64,000 nt of DNA from an archaeon (GCA_018696395.1 JABHQR010000020.1:1-64000); one strand, 5' to 3'; counted from the first letter of the stretch, positions 26,068 to 35,097 are shown. Notes: a model not told the origin generated them from the letters alone. Numbers and translations: made by a program.

Positions 26068-28251
26068 TTAGAAAGTGTTCATCAATATGCTACCTGCAAA
26101 TGCATTAAACAGTATCATCACCACACCAGCAATAAAACAGTAAAGTAAAGTGCCATTAATCAAAGCTTTTCCTAAAGAATATCTTTCTGCTAATTTATCA
26201 GAACCATTTTCAATCCCATTAGCAAGAACAGTTAAAATGTACGCTAATTGAACAATGTAAACACCAACAATAATTTGGAAATGAAAAGTAGGAATCCCAA
26301 TACCAAAAATAGTTAACATGCCACTATATCCAGCTGATGCACCATCAGACGCAAATTCTGTTAATTGCGCACTTAATTTAGTGAGCACAGTAGAGATCAT
26401 TGAAGTTATCCCAACCACAATACCGGCGATTGCAGGAGTTAAAAAAGCAACCTGAGCTTTCATAGATCCAATAATCTCACCCATCAGATCTTTCAACCTT
26501 TCTTCAACACGATGAATTTCTTTAATATACCTTGACATTGAAAGTAAAGCTTCAGCAGCCGCCATAGGACCTTTCTTACTACTTTCTATCAAAACTTTCA
26601 TTGAAGATTCAATTACTTTAGAAGGAAACTGAACTACTGCACCAACTTTAGAATTAAATAATGCTTCTTCTAAACCCATACCCAACCTAGTGATATTATG
26701 TGATGCTAATGAAAAAAAGTCTCCTGAAGTAGTACCTTTCATTGCTTCTGAAACCTTACCAAAAGCTATCTCTGCTGGCAAACCATCGCCTAACCTATTA
26801 CCTAACTGAAATAATGCAGAGGAAAATTCATCTTCTAATTTGTTTGTGTTTTGACGTATTTTAATTACATTCTTTGACCTTAATGAGAAATAAAGTCCTA
26901 AAGAAACTCCCAACCCTGATACCACAACCAAAGATAATAATGATGCGCCAATACCATAAGGACCAACTTTTATATCATCTTCACAAGTAGCATATTCTGG
27001 AGGACACACATAACCCAACATTTGGTAATTCCCGTCTTCATCTTGAATTTCAAAAGCAGGATTTAAAGTATGAAATATTATCGGGCTGAAACCAATAAGC
27101 ATGGTAACTGCTAACATAGTTAAAGCAAAAAACATTGGATTAATAGCAATTTGAAAAGTTTTAGTGATAGGAATTAAAACATTTTGATATTTTTTCACAC
27201 CTTTATTATGTTTAGCAATATCTTCATGACCATAACCAGCAGGACGTTTAGATAAAATCACCCTACCTAAATAATACACACCAATAGGTAAACTAACATT
27301 ATACAACATAGATATGTATATTGCCATTCTTATTGCAGAACTTTCTGGGCCGCTCATGAAACTTACCACTAAAGGTAAAATAACTAACCCTAAAATAGGT
27401 AAAATAATACCAAGCATGTTTAACATAGTCATTGGAGATTTTAAACTGTGTGCATACTGTAACATATTTTCATAAGTTCCATCTAAAATAACATCTAAAG
27501 ATTTGTCAAGTAACGATAATCTTCGATCCTCAGAAGGTTCAAGTAAAGATGCTTCAATTAAATGGAAAGCTTCCACAAAATCTTTGTTCCATTCTTTCCA
27601 AGTTTGTAAATAAGAATCTGCAGATTCACGAATGTTTGGATACCTTTCAGTTTCAGTATCCCATAAAATTTTTCTAAAATCTAAAGATAATGGGGGATTA
27701 AGATGAGAACCTGCAAATTCAATTGCACGTTCTAAGTTAGAAGTGTGACGCATGTAAGTAACTAAATAAAATACACTTTGAACCATTTGATTACTAGCTT
27801 TCATTCGCCAAGAATTAGCCATAAATTCAGGAACTTTTTGTAATGCAAATACCATTAAAAAACCGGCCACTAAAAAAAACATTACAAAAAACATCATGTT
27901 AAATATTGCAAATGAAATGAATGATCCTAAAAAAACTATTGCCAAAGGTAATAACATTGATAATGCAATAACTCCCGAAGGTGTGGTGTTAAGGTGACAT
28001 ATGTCTAAATGTTTTTGAAGTTTATCCTTTTGTTTTTGAGGTAATTTTAATTTAAGTATATTCTGAGAAAAATTACAAGCTTTTTCGTATAAAGAATAAT
28101 GCCCAGGATAAAGTTCTTTCTTAAAATCAGTATATTCTACAGAAGTGATTTTTGAAGAAGGATTTGTAGGGTTAGCTGCCTGATCACCAAACTCAGATTT
28201 AATACGTTCTTTATATTTTACAATAAGGTCTTCATACTCTTGATCAGCCAT
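26068..28251 (-). CDS. Type II/IV secretion or pilus platform protein, double F module
   Basis: A 727-residue polytopic protein with two GspF/ArlJ/TadC-like modules: cytoplasmic helix bundles around residues ~145-270 and ~475-595 alternating with membrane segments (~85-130, 280-345, 370-410, 440-465, 610-720). The motif EFSSALFQLGNRLGDGLP and the following region are typical of the F-domain. Such proteins anchor the assembly ATPase of pili and archaella. The ATPase gene is 10 kb away (38035), with the integron-like array between. Start ATG 28251 follows AGGTAGATAG, similar to other genes of the presumed system. Confidence 0.82.
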   Translation of the reverse strand: MADQEYEDLIVKYKERIKSEFGDQAANPTNPSSKITSVEYTDFKKELYPGHYSLYEKACNFSQNILKLKLPQKQKDKLQKHLDICHLNTTPSGVIALSMLLPLAIVFLGSFISFAIFNMMFFVMFFLVAGFLMVFALQKVPEFMANSWRMKASNQMVQSVFYLVTYMRHTSNLERAIEFAGSHLNPPLSLDFRKILWDTETERYPNIRESADSYLQTWKEWNKDFVEAFHLIEASLLEPSEDRRLSLLDKSLDVILDGTYENMLQYAHSLKSPMTMLNMLGIILPILGLVILPLVVSFMSGPESSAIRMAIYISMLYNVSLPIGVYYLGRVILSKRPAGYGHEDIAKHNKGVKKYQNVLIPITKTFQIAINPMFFALTMLAVTMLIGFSPIIFHTLNPAFEIQDEDGNYQMLGYVCPPEYATCEDDIKVGPYGIGASLLSLVVVSGLGVSLGLYFSLRSKNVIKIRQNTNKLEDEFSSALFQLGNRLGDGLPAEIAFGKVSEAMKGTTSGDFFSLASHNITRLGMGLEEALFNSKVGAVVQFPSKVIESSMKVLIESSKKGPMAAAEALLSMSRYIKEIHRVEERLKDLMGEIIGSMKAQVAFLTPAIAGIVVGITSMISTVLTKLSAQLTEFASDGASAGYSGMLTIFGIGIPTFHFQIIVGVYIVQLAYILTVLANGIENGSDKLAERYSLGKALINGTLLYCFIAGVVMILFNAFAGSILMNTF

Positions 28252-28317
28252 CTATCTACCTGTTTATATTTTATATTATTAGGGTAAAGAGTTGGAGTTT
28301 AAAAAGGTTATAGTTTT

Positions 28318-29328
28318 TTAGAGATCAAAAATAGGTCCTAAATCTGGCCATTTTACAATGATTTCTTCAAAGTCAGATTGAGAATAAGATTTTTTTTTCT
28401 TACTAACTTTTTTAAATAAAAAATTTTTTAGAACAGAAGAATCTGTTTCTAGAAATACACCCCAATCTTCACCCATCTGATTGAGAATGTAATCTAAATT
28501 TGACTTATCAGTGTTATAATTTTCATTATGAATCATTTCACCAACAGCACTTACAACAGGAATTATCCTTTCTACTGGAAAACAAGGATTTAGTAAGTAA
28601 CCTGAAATATTTTTTAAAAGTTTTTTATTTCTATTTGGTGGACTTAAAACTAGTCTACTTGGTTTACTTGTATCTGAAGCCATCCAATTATCCCATATGA
28701 TTATTCCCCTATTTTCAAAAATAGGCAAATCTTTAAGTTCAATTGAACGATTCCAAGTTTTTATTCCTGTTAAAATAAAAGAGATCTCTGGAGGCATATT
28801 TTGATCTAATGATGCCAAATAATTTTCTAACTCTTCTTTTTCTCCTTTATATTTACCCGGACAGAAACCAATGATGTTACAATTATGTTTTACATACAGT
28901 TCTGTCGCTAATTCAGCTTGATATTTCATCTGATCCATTCTCGCACCACCTGCAACATCATCAAAAAGTAAAGTAAATCCATCAACACCTAAATTTAGAA
29001 GATGATCAATGGTAGGTTGCAAAGAATTCTTTTTCCAACGATTATATCTTCCAGGAGCTAAACCCCAATAAAAATTAACATTATTGGATTTCGCTTTATC
29101 AAAAGTATAACCCCATTTTTCAGAATCTCCAATTAGTTCAATTGAATAAGCTCTTTCATAATTTCTACCACGTAAAAGTTTAGGATCATAAACATAAGTG
29201 TTCAAACCTTTAAAACTCATAAATTCTAATAACTTAATTCTTTTATTATGATTGAATTCTTTATATTGGCCATTAATTTGATCTTTAATTTTCCAATAAA
29301 AACCTTCAACAATACCATGATATTTCAT
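28318..29328 (-). CDS. GH84 (O-GlcNAcase-type) beta-N-acetylglucosaminidase
   Basis: Start set at MKYHGIVEGFYW (29328), giving 336 residues, the length of a GH84 catalytic domain alone. Family landmarks in order: GIVEGFYW, LNTYVYDPK, VNFYWGLAPG, the catalytic Asp pair in LLFDDVAGG (Asp123, Asp124), SFILTG, IIWDNW and SGYLLNPCFPVE. GH84 enzymes remove O-GlcNAc from proteins or act on GlcNAc-containing glycans by substrate-assisted catalysis. No signal peptide is visible from this start, so it should be cytoplasmic. The flanking additional domains of bacterial and eukaryotic members are missing. Confidence 0.85.
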   Translation of the reverse strand: MKYHGIVEGFYWKIKDQINGQYKEFNHNKRIKLLEFMSFKGLNTYVYDPKLLRGRNYERAYSIELIGDSEKWGYTFDKAKSNNVNFYWGLAPGRYNRWKKNSLQPTIDHLLNLGVDGFTLLFDDVAGGARMDQMKYQAELATELYVKHNCNIIGFCPGKYKGEKEELENYLASLDQNMPPEISFILTGIKTWNRSIELKDLPIFENRGIIIWDNWMASDTSKPSRLVLSPPNRNKKLLKNISGYLLNPCFPVERIIPVVSAVGEMIHNENYNTDKSNLDYILNQMGEDWGVFLETDSSVLKNFLFKKVSKKKKSYSQSDFEEIIVKWPDLGPIFDL

Positions 29329-29403
29329 AATACTTGAAAAATACTTGAATATTAAAAAATTTAGTATAAGTTTATGATACAAATATGTGAAAATTAAGGT
29401 ACC

Positions 29404-29844
29404 TTACTTATTAAGATAGATCAAACTTAAAATCATACAAACTAAAAACGTTAAAGGAGCTACTAAAAGAGAAATTATAAAAGAAATGGCATGAAGTATT
29501 TCAAAAAATTGAGACAAAAAAGTGATATTCTCAGACAAAATTGCCATTGCATAGAAAAAGTTGTGTAGTAAAGTAAATACTAAAGGTGCAATTGTTGAAA
29601 TCCCTGTTAAAGTTAGAAATAATTTTAACCTTCTACTAACCTTATTACTTGGAATTACTTTTCTAGCTAAGAATATAAGAACTATTCCTAAAATCAGGAA
29701 TAATAATCCGAGAAAAGCAACTACTAAGAATAATGATCTGGTAAGATCAGAAATAAATATGAAATAATTAATTATTAACGTGAATATGATTGCTTGAGTG
29801 TAAAGGATTATTTTAACATAAGATTTTGTTGGCAAATCGTTCAT
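29404..29844 (-). CDS. Membrane protein with four segments, unknown
   Basis: A 146-residue protein with about four hydrophobic helices (residues ~8-32, 36-62, 77-100, 115-142) and a basic loop KVIPSNKVSRRLK. No family recognised. It is upstream of the GH84 gene on the same strand, so the two may share a transcript. Confidence 0.55.
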   Translation of the reverse strand: MNDLPTKSYVKIILYTQAIIFTLIINYFIFISDLTRSLFLVVAFLGLLFLILGIVLIFLARKVIPSNKVSRRLKLFLTLTGISTIAPLVFTLLHNFFYAMAILSENITFLSQFFEILHAISFIISLLVAPLTFLVCMILSLIYLNK

Positions 29845-29953
29845 TTTTAAGTTAATGATTACTTAGTTTAAATTTTTTACTAAAATCATTTATAAAAATA
29901 TATTTCTCAGCACAATAAACAATTTAAGTTAAACATACTTCAATAAACATAAG

Positions 29954-30778
29954 ATGACTAATGATAAATTTGAAAAATATGAAAATTTAATTTCTGGCCA
30001 GGAAAATCTTGAAGAAAAAGCATTAATTATTTCTGAAATTGATGATCTTCTTGAACCCTACAAAAAACAAATGTTTGTCCAATTAGAATTTAATGAAAAG
30101 AGTCAAAGGGAACAAATTGCTTTTGGAATTACTGATGAAGGAGATGAATTCAGTGGAATGAGGTTGTATAGTTATGGAGTAAAGATTGCCATAGGAGTAT
30201 ATCAAGAAATGAAATATTCTGGAAAAAAGTTCGATATTACAAATAAAGAAGTAAAACTAGAAACAGGTTTTATGGATTCATTAAGTAAACCATTTTGGAT
30301 GGAAAAATTGCCAATTTATTCCCAATTAATTCAAAAAGATGATAGTTTATTAGTTTGGAATAAAAATTTACCTGTTTTTTATACTAATAAATCTGAGTTT
30401 GATGAGTCAAAACATTCATTTACACCAGGCAGAGTGTATGCACCTCATTCATTACCAAGTAATGGATTAGATTCTGTTGCAATTGTATTAGGAACTGGCG
30501 TAATTGCAAAAATGTTTGGTTTAGAAAAAAGTGAAGGAATAAACAATACTGAAACTCTTTTTCAAGCAATTCTGGTTCAAAATGGAATTGATGCTAGTTT
30601 AATTACTGAAGTAATAAAAGAAGATTACAAACTTAAAGGAAATTTATACGAACCAGTTAGAGAATTAGTTGAAAAAATTCCAAAAAAATTTTTCAGAGAA
30701 AGTATATTTGCTTATGATATTGAAAAGCCAGAAGGATATAATATGACCTGGAAAGAAAGAACTAAATTAGGAAGATAA
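29954..30778 (+). CDS. Hypothetical protein, soluble, 274 residues
   Basis: Unrecognised soluble protein, without signal peptide or membrane helix; mixed alpha/beta composition with a Gly-rich stretch (SVAIVLGTGVIAKMFGLEKS, residues ~176-195). No ribosome binding site is seen; a TTTATAAAA element near 29888-29896 may be the TATA box. Confidence 0.55.
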   Translation: MTNDKFEKYENLISGQENLEEKALIISEIDDLLEPYKKQMFVQLEFNEKSQREQIAFGITDEGDEFSGMRLYSYGVKIAIGVYQEMKYSGKKFDITNKEVKLETGFMDSLSKPFWMEKLPIYSQLIQKDDSLLVWNKNLPVFYTNKSEFDESKHSFTPGRVYAPHSLPSNGLDSVAIVLGTGVIAKMFGLEKSEGINNTETLFQAILVQNGIDASLITEVIKEDYKLKGNLYEPVRELVEKIPKKFFRESIFAYDIEKPEGYNMTWKERTKLGR

Positions 30779-30781
30779 AAA

Positions 30782-31270
30782 TTATACTTTACCTCTCATA
30801 TAAAAAAATCCGCCAACTGTAGTCATAATAAGCAATATCATTGCATAATCTGAAAATTCTGGGGCTGGACTCCCCCCACCTTGTGCGGAGACATTGTTTA
30901 CTACAGCATTCTCAGAACCGTCCATGACATAATCAGAACCCTCTGCCCCATCAGCATAATTTCCACCACGAGCAAAATAATTTCCAACATTTGGAGAATC
31001 ACCTGCCACTGGATGTTCATCAGTTTCTTCATAAATTAAAATCCACCCATCAAAACCATTTTCAAAATAGATATAATAATCACTTGCTCCTGCTTCTTTA
31101 ATCCAATAATTATGAGAATTAGTATTTTCACCGACATAAGTGTAAAGGCCATTAGCGTTGGAATAATCTTCCATGTGAGTTATACCTGTTACGTTTAAAT
31201 CTGCTATTGCAAATACCGAAAATGATAAAAGTATTACCATTAAAACAAATAAAATTATTTTTTTCAACAT
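30782..31270 (-). CDS. Secreted protein with PEF-like C-terminal sorting tail
   Basis: A 162-residue exported protein. Residues 1-22 are a signal peptide (KKIILFVLMVILLSFSVFAIA). The mature part is rich in Gly, Asn, Tyr and Asp. The C-terminus has PAPEFSDY, a hydrophobic helix (AMILLIMTTVGGFFYM) and RGKV, matching the PEF-CTERM layout recognised by archaeosortases: sorting motif, membrane helix, basic end. It is thus probably processed and attached to the cell surface, perhaps glycosylated. Confidence 0.7.
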   Translation of the reverse strand: MLKKIILFVLMVILLSFSVFAIADLNVTGITHMEDYSNANGLYTYVGENTNSHNYWIKEAGASDYYIYFENGFDGWILIYEETDEHPVAGDSPNVGNYFARGGNYADGAEGSDYVMDGSENAVVNNVSAQGGGSPAPEFSDYAMILLIMTTVGGFFYMRGKV

Positions 31271-31357
31271 CTTTTAAATTAAACAATTTGTTTTCATTAA
31301 TAAATGTTTTTATTACTTGCGAAAAGAATATAATCTGAATTAGATTTAATTATAGAA

Positions 31358-31555
31358 ATGAACAATAAAATTAAAATACTATATACTAATTGGAAAGGAG
31401 AAACTAAAATCAGAAAAATTATCCCTAAAGAGGTAGTTTTTATTTCAAATGAATGGCATAAAGAAAAACAGTGGTGTTTAATAGCATTAGATTTAGATAA
31501 ACAAGCAGAAAGAACGTTTGCATGTAAAGATATTAAATCTTGGTTTTTAAAGTAA
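31358..31555 (+). CDS. Small WYL-like protein
   Basis: A 65-residue protein beginning KIKILYTNWKGETKIRKIIP and ending ERTFACKDIKSWF, matching a widespread small family related to the WYL ligand-sensing domain, common in bacteria and phages. It carries no DNA-binding part. Function unknown. It is the leftmost of several small, bacterial-looking genes that precede the integron-like array. Confidence 0.55.
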   Translation: MNNKIKILYTNWKGETKIRKIIPKEVVFISNEWHKEKQWCLIALDLDKQAERTFACKDIKSWFLK

Positions 31556-31577
31556 ATTAATTGAAAAAAAGGGAAAA

Positions 31578-31949
31578 ATGAATAAATATTTGAAAAAAAT
31601 ATTGTTAGGTTTTATTATTTGGGTAATTCCATTTGTAACTAGCTTTTTTGTATGGGATGTAGCAGCAAATGAACCTACAATCAGTATAGCTTGGTTTAAT
31701 TCATTAATGGTTTTTACTTGGTCAATAGGTTTTGCAATTGCAGCATTTTTGTATTTTAAAGATATTAAAGTAAATAAATTTTCAGAAGGTTGGAAAACAG
31801 GTTTAATTTGGTATATTGAATTATTATTGTTAGACCTTTTATTTTTAGTTGGATTGTTTGGAATGTCTTTAGGAGATTATTATCCTATGCTTTTAACTTA
31901 CTTAAATGTGATAGTTATAAGTTCTGCAATTGGGTATATTAAGAAGTAA
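31578..31949 (+). CDS. Membrane protein with four segments, unknown
   Basis: A 123-residue hydrophobic protein with four predicted helices (residues ~8-28, 38-60, 76-96, 100-120) and a short basic cytoplasmic loop. It follows the WYL-like gene by 22 bp. No family recognised. Confidence 0.5.
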   Translation: MNKYLKKILLGFIIWVIPFVTSFFVWDVAANEPTISIAWFNSLMVFTWSIGFAIAAFLYFKDIKVNKFSEGWKTGLIWYIELLLLDLLFLVGLFGMSLGDYYPMLLTYLNVIVISSAIGYIKK

Positions 31950-31951
31950 TT

Positions 31952-32392
31952 TTATTTTTTATATTTTTTCATCCAATAAGTAGTTTCTTCCTTCGTGGCA
32001 TTTCTAATTAGGTGCGTAAATTCTTTTACTTTTATTTTTTCAATTTTAACAGGTTTTACTGCAACTAAGGAAATAAATTGGCGTTTATCAATTTGAGTTT
32101 GTTTAAACGTTTCAACAGGTACATGATACACATAGATATATTCCTGTTTTGGAAATCCCCCATAAATTCTTGCATTTAATTTGTCCCCAATATACTCATC
32201 GATACTACCACCAGTAACACCTTCACAACCAAGAATACCCATAACAATTGCTAAATCTTTCCGATCCGTAGCATATACACCAAACTGATTATTTTCAGAT
32301 CTTTCTTCAGAATCATCTCCTTGTGAGGGATTTAGTTTATCTCCAATTAATTTATGTGGACTTCCATGAAAAAGTACTTTTAATTTCCCCAT
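31952..32392 (-). CDS. ADP-ribosyltransferase-like fold protein (tentative)
   Basis: A 146-residue soluble protein. The start KVLFHGSPHKLIGDKLNPS and GVYATDRKDLAIVMGIL are similar to the N-terminal half of ART-like folds (Tyr/Phe-His-Gly-Ser, then GVYAT near a helix), as in RNA 2'-phosphotransferase-like and toxin-like proteins. The catalytic residues cannot be confirmed by eye. It looks like a gene often carried on mobile DNA. Confidence 0.45.
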   Translation of the reverse strand: MGKLKVLFHGSPHKLIGDKLNPSQGDDSEERSENNQFGVYATDRKDLAIVMGILGCEGVTGGSIDEYIGDKLNARIYGGFPKQEYIYVYHVPVETFKQTQIDKRQFISLVAVKPVKIEKIKVKEFTHLIRNATKEETTYWMKKYKK

Positions 32393-32451
32393 AATAAATT
32401 AAAAGATTAAAACATATATAAATTTTCTTAACATGACAATTAAAAGAAAAT

Positions 32452-32898
32452 TTATTTTGGTATGTGTTTAATTACCTGCAAGATTGTTTGTTCTAATTTT
32501 TTAGGTTCATCAGTCCCAATCCGATATATTTTGTTGTTTTTCATCCTGATTTCAACTGCATCAAAACCGGAGACATTGTAAATTGACATATAAGGCCAAA
32601 ACCAAGTCCTTATACCCCACCCATAATACCAATGATTCTTTACAACTCTTGCTGAGATTATTTCTTTTAATATAAAACGTTTTTTATATATCCCATAACC
32701 AAATTTAATTTGAAGATGATTTTCATCAACCATCACATTAAGTGATGAAAAAGAAACTAAAATAAAAAGAATAAAAAACATAAAAATAAGAATTAAAGGA
32801 TTAAAATTATTTTTATACAAAATAACCCAAAAAAGTACACTTGTGGCAAATAAGGTAAAAATGATTAAATGTCCTATTTGGGTATGTTTGTAATTCAT
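32452..32898 (-). CDS. Membrane protein with PH-like domain
   Basis: A 148-residue protein with two N-terminal membrane helices (residues ~9-27, 32-50) and a C-terminal domain with FGYGIYKKRFILKEIISARV, WYYGWGIR, IYNVSGFDAVEI and RIGTDEP. This pattern recurs in small bacterial and archaeal membrane proteins with a bacterial PH-like fold. Role unknown. A 10-bp inverted repeat (32420-32429 and 32444-32453) lies at its 3' end. Confidence 0.55.
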   Translation of the reverse strand: MNYKHTQIGHLIIFTLFATSVLFWVILYKNNFNPLILIFMFFILFILVSFSSLNVMVDENHLQIKFGYGIYKKRFILKEIISARVVKNHWYYGWGIRTWFWPYMSIYNVSGFDAVEIRMKNNKIYRIGTDEPKKLEQTILQVIKHIPK

Positions 32899-33001
32899 AT
32901 CTTTAAGTTGACTTCACAGCATTATAAACTTTATTATTTCAAAAGGTGGAATTTCTAAATCATCGTCATACGTTTTTTCTGTATGAAAAAAAAAGGATCA
33001 G

Positions 33002-33262
33002 TTATTTTTTAGCAACGTATTTCATCCATAATTTTTTAAAAAATGGTAAAGATAAAGTTGAAAGCATGAATCCAGTTGTTGGAACAATAGAATTTATGAA
33101 AGGTTTTGGTAGTTGGGCAATATAAAAAAAAAGTACAATTGTTGCATAAGTTAATATTGCAATAATTATTTTCCTAGACCAACTTGTTTCCCAAGCTTTA
33201 TCATATTCTACTTTACTATTTCTTTGTTCAATTGCAATAAGTCTTTTTTCGATACCAACCAT
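33002..33262 (-). CDS. Small two-helix membrane protein
   Basis: An 86-residue protein with a charged N-terminus (IEKRLIAIEQRNSKVEYDKA), then WETSWSRK and two hydrophobic helices, the second including STLSLPFFKKLW. The same layout (IExRN, DKAWETSW, LSTLSLP) occurs in a small conserved family of bacteria and DPANN archaea. No function known. It is one of the genes that may have entered as integron cassettes. Confidence 0.55.
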   Translation of the reverse strand: MVGIEKRLIAIEQRNSKVEYDKAWETSWSRKIIIAILTYATIVLFFYIAQLPKPFINSIVPTTGFMLSTLSLPFFKKLWMKYVAKK

Positions 33263-33324
33263 ATTTATTTAAATATAAATTAGGGTTTATTAAATTTTCT
33301 CTTAAGTGGCTTTAAAAAAAATAA

Positions 33325-33351
33325 GTATAACATTAAGACCCCATTAGTTTC
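33325..33351. repeat. Degenerate attC-like remnant (element E)
   Basis: GTATAAC at 33325-33331 is followed by ATTAGTTTC at 33343-33351. The second string matches 8 of 9 bases of the end predicted for the partner of the 5' boundary (GAAACTAAC, 34159-34167) of the YdeI-like cassette. The full palindrome of the other elements is missing; only weak pairing with 33280-33293 is seen. Confidence 0.35.
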
Positions 33352-33492
33352 GTTTTCTGCTACGAAGTCCGGAAAACTTGCGTTCACAGAGTTGTGTTTA
33401 AGCTCATATCAATCTGAAACGTAGCCGAGACATACTATCCAAAGAACAAAGGAAAGTTCAGGAATAAAGTATTGAAACAGAAAAACCCATAA

Positions 33493-33500
33493 AGTTTAAA
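33493..33500 (+). promoter_or_regulatory. TATA-like element for the YdeI-like gene
   Basis: GTTTAAAT, about 30 bp before the ATG at 33527, suggests a leaderless message. It would place the upstream ATG (33500) inside the promoter. Confidence 0.4.
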
Positions 33501-33526
33501 TGACATCAAAGATTAATGGTAATACA

Positions 33527-34105
33527 ATGAAGACAATAACTGCATTCAATAGGGATGATTTTAGAAGGTGGTTGGCAAAGAATCATGATAAAGAAGATAA
33601 GGTTTCTGTTGTAGTTTACAAAAAACATACCGGGAAGTCATCTCCATCTCACAGAGAATTGATGGAAGAGGCAATTTGTTTTGGTTGGATTGATACAATA
33701 CTCAAGAGATTAGATGAAGAAAGATATATAAGAACATTTTCTAGAAGGAATAAAAATAGTAAGTGGAGTGATAATACCCTGATGTATGGTAAACAATTGA
33801 TTAAAGAAAAAAAAATGACTGCTATTGGATTAAAGTTTTACAAAGAAGGATTAAAAAAGCCAACACATGATTTTGGCATACCAAAAAACCCTGATATGCC
33901 TATTGAGTTAAAGAAAGCATTGAATAAAAATAAAAAAGCTAAAGATAATTTTGAAAAGTACTCTGTTTCTCTCAAAAAGGTGTTTTATAGATGGATTTTA
34001 CGTGGGAAACGTGAAGAAACCAGAGCTAAGAGGATTAAGTTAACAGTTGAGAAAGCAAAAATTGGCAATAAGGATGTTTTTGGAACACAAAAAAAAAATG
34101 TTTAA
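33527..34105 (+). CDS. YdeI/OmdA-family protein
   Basis: A 192-residue protein of the YdeI/OmpD-associated (OmdA) family, described in bacteria as bacteriocin-protection related. Hallmarks: FRRWLAKNHDKEDKVSVVVY, HRELMEEAICFGWIDTIL, a KKPTHDFGIP region, and a basic C-terminal end (WILRGKREETRAKRI). The biochemical role is unknown. The start is placed at 33527 because a TATA-like element lies ~30 bp upstream. The gene runs opposite to the other cassette genes. A hairpin followed by A-rich sequence after the stop may terminate it. The family is mainly bacterial, which suits acquisition as a cassette. Confidence 0.75.
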   Translation: MKTITAFNRDDFRRWLAKNHDKEDKVSVVVYKKHTGKSSPSHRELMEEAICFGWIDTILKRLDEERYIRTFSRRNKNSKWSDNTLMYGKQLIKEKKMTAIGLKFYKEGLKKPTHDFGIPKNPDMPIELKKALNKNKKAKDNFEKYSVSLKKVFYRWILRGKREETRAKRIKLTVEKAKIGNKDVFGTQKKNV

Positions 34106-34158
34106 TTTACCCTCTTTTTGTTTCTTTTTTCTAAAAAGAAAATGGTGAAAATTTAATT

Positions 34159-34243
34159 GAAACTAACATCAGGATTATGAGAAGTTCGCGAAGCGAATTT
34201 GGGAAAATTCAGCAGGAATTTTCCTCATAATCCTTGTTATACG
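34159..34243. repeat. attC-like site D
   Basis: Imperfect palindrome: left arm TAACATCAGGATTATGAG, right arm CTCATAATCCTTGTTATACG, with a centre containing the smaller hairpin TTCGCGAAGCGAA. The left arm has two bases (TC) that stay unpaired, like extrahelical bases of attC sites. It is nearly identical to site B through the centre and ~50 bp beyond the right end. It lies 3' of the nucleotidyltransferase gene. Confidence 0.75.
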
Positions 34244-34304
34244 TTTTTTCTGCAAGAAAAAATCGCGAAGTGAAACGGAGCGACAGTATGACGCAAGGGG
34301 CACA

Positions 34305-35066
34305 TTACATTCGTTTAAAATATTCAGATGAAACCCATTTACCAAAATTGTTAAGAATTGAGGTCGCACTCTTTCTATCTGGCGATTTACTTTCAGCCAT
34401 TTTCAAAACAGCATTTATTTGTTGCTTTTTTTCAGGAAAATATTTAGTGAAAATTTTTGTCATTTCATCAAGATCAGTAGTCCAGTAATTTTCATCTTCC
34501 ATCACGATGGAAAATGCAGTTCTGATAATCTTTTTCATTATTGATTTTATTTGAAGTTTAGCTTCTTCAGAATTTGCAGATTTTATTTTCTTTTTTGCTT
34601 CTGCAATATTTTTATCGACATCTGAATGCAAATTTCTGGCTAACTTTTTTGTTGGGCTAAACTTCATCTCTTTTTGAAAAAGATTATCTCCAAAAATTTT
34701 CACGCTTAGAATTGTGAGAAAAAATCTCCAACCGAATGCTTCTTTACCTCGTAAAACTTCATTTTTGTAAGTGATAGCAAAACCAACTTCCCTGAATACT
34801 TTTTGATATTTTTCCGAAAGTGAAGTTTCTAAATCTTTTAATTGAGCTTTCAATTTTGTGCTTGGTTTTGCTTTTAGAACTACCACTATATCTAAATCAG
34901 AGGTTGGAGATTTTGCTTTTCCTGTAGCAACACTCCCATATAAATAAATGCTGTGGATTTTATCAGAAAATTTCAGCAATTCTGATTTTACATCTTTAAC
35001 AATCGGATTATATTTTACTGAAACTTTTTTTAGTGCGACCTCTTTTTTAATGTAAATGGGTTTCAT
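34305..35066 (-). CDS. Nucleotidyltransferase-domain protein (cassette gene)
   Basis: A 253-residue protein. An N-terminal polymerase-beta-type nucleotidyltransferase domain has the motif YLYGSVATGKAKSPTSDLDI (residues ~42-61) with the catalytic G-S and D-x-D. The C-terminal ~110 residues are helical and may be a HEPN- or antibiotic-NTase-like partner domain. Such proteins modify antibiotics, tRNA or partner toxins; which applies here is open. The ATG at 35066 lies ~26 bp from a TATA box, without ribosome binding site, so it is leaderless. Confidence 0.8.
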   Translation of the reverse strand: MKPIYIKKEVALKKVSVKYNPIVKDVKSELLKFSDKIHSIYLYGSVATGKAKSPTSDLDIVVVLKAKPSTKLKAQLKDLETSLSEKYQKVFREVGFAITYKNEVLRGKEAFGWRFFLTILSVKIFGDNLFQKEMKFSPTKKLARNLHSDVDKNIAEAKKKIKSANSEEAKLQIKSIMKKIIRTAFSIVMEDENYWTTDLDEMTKIFTKYFPEKKQQINAVLKMAESKSPDRKSATSILNNFGKWVSSEYFKRM

Positions 35067-35087
35067 ATTTTAAAAATAAACTTTGAA

Positions 35088-35097
35088 ATATATAAAT
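35088..35097 (-). promoter_or_regulatory. TATA box of the nucleotidyltransferase cassette
   Basis: On the minus strand ATTTATATAT, centred ~26 bp before the ATG at 35066 and inside the cassette boundary. The gene therefore carries its own archaeal promoter. Confidence 0.6.
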
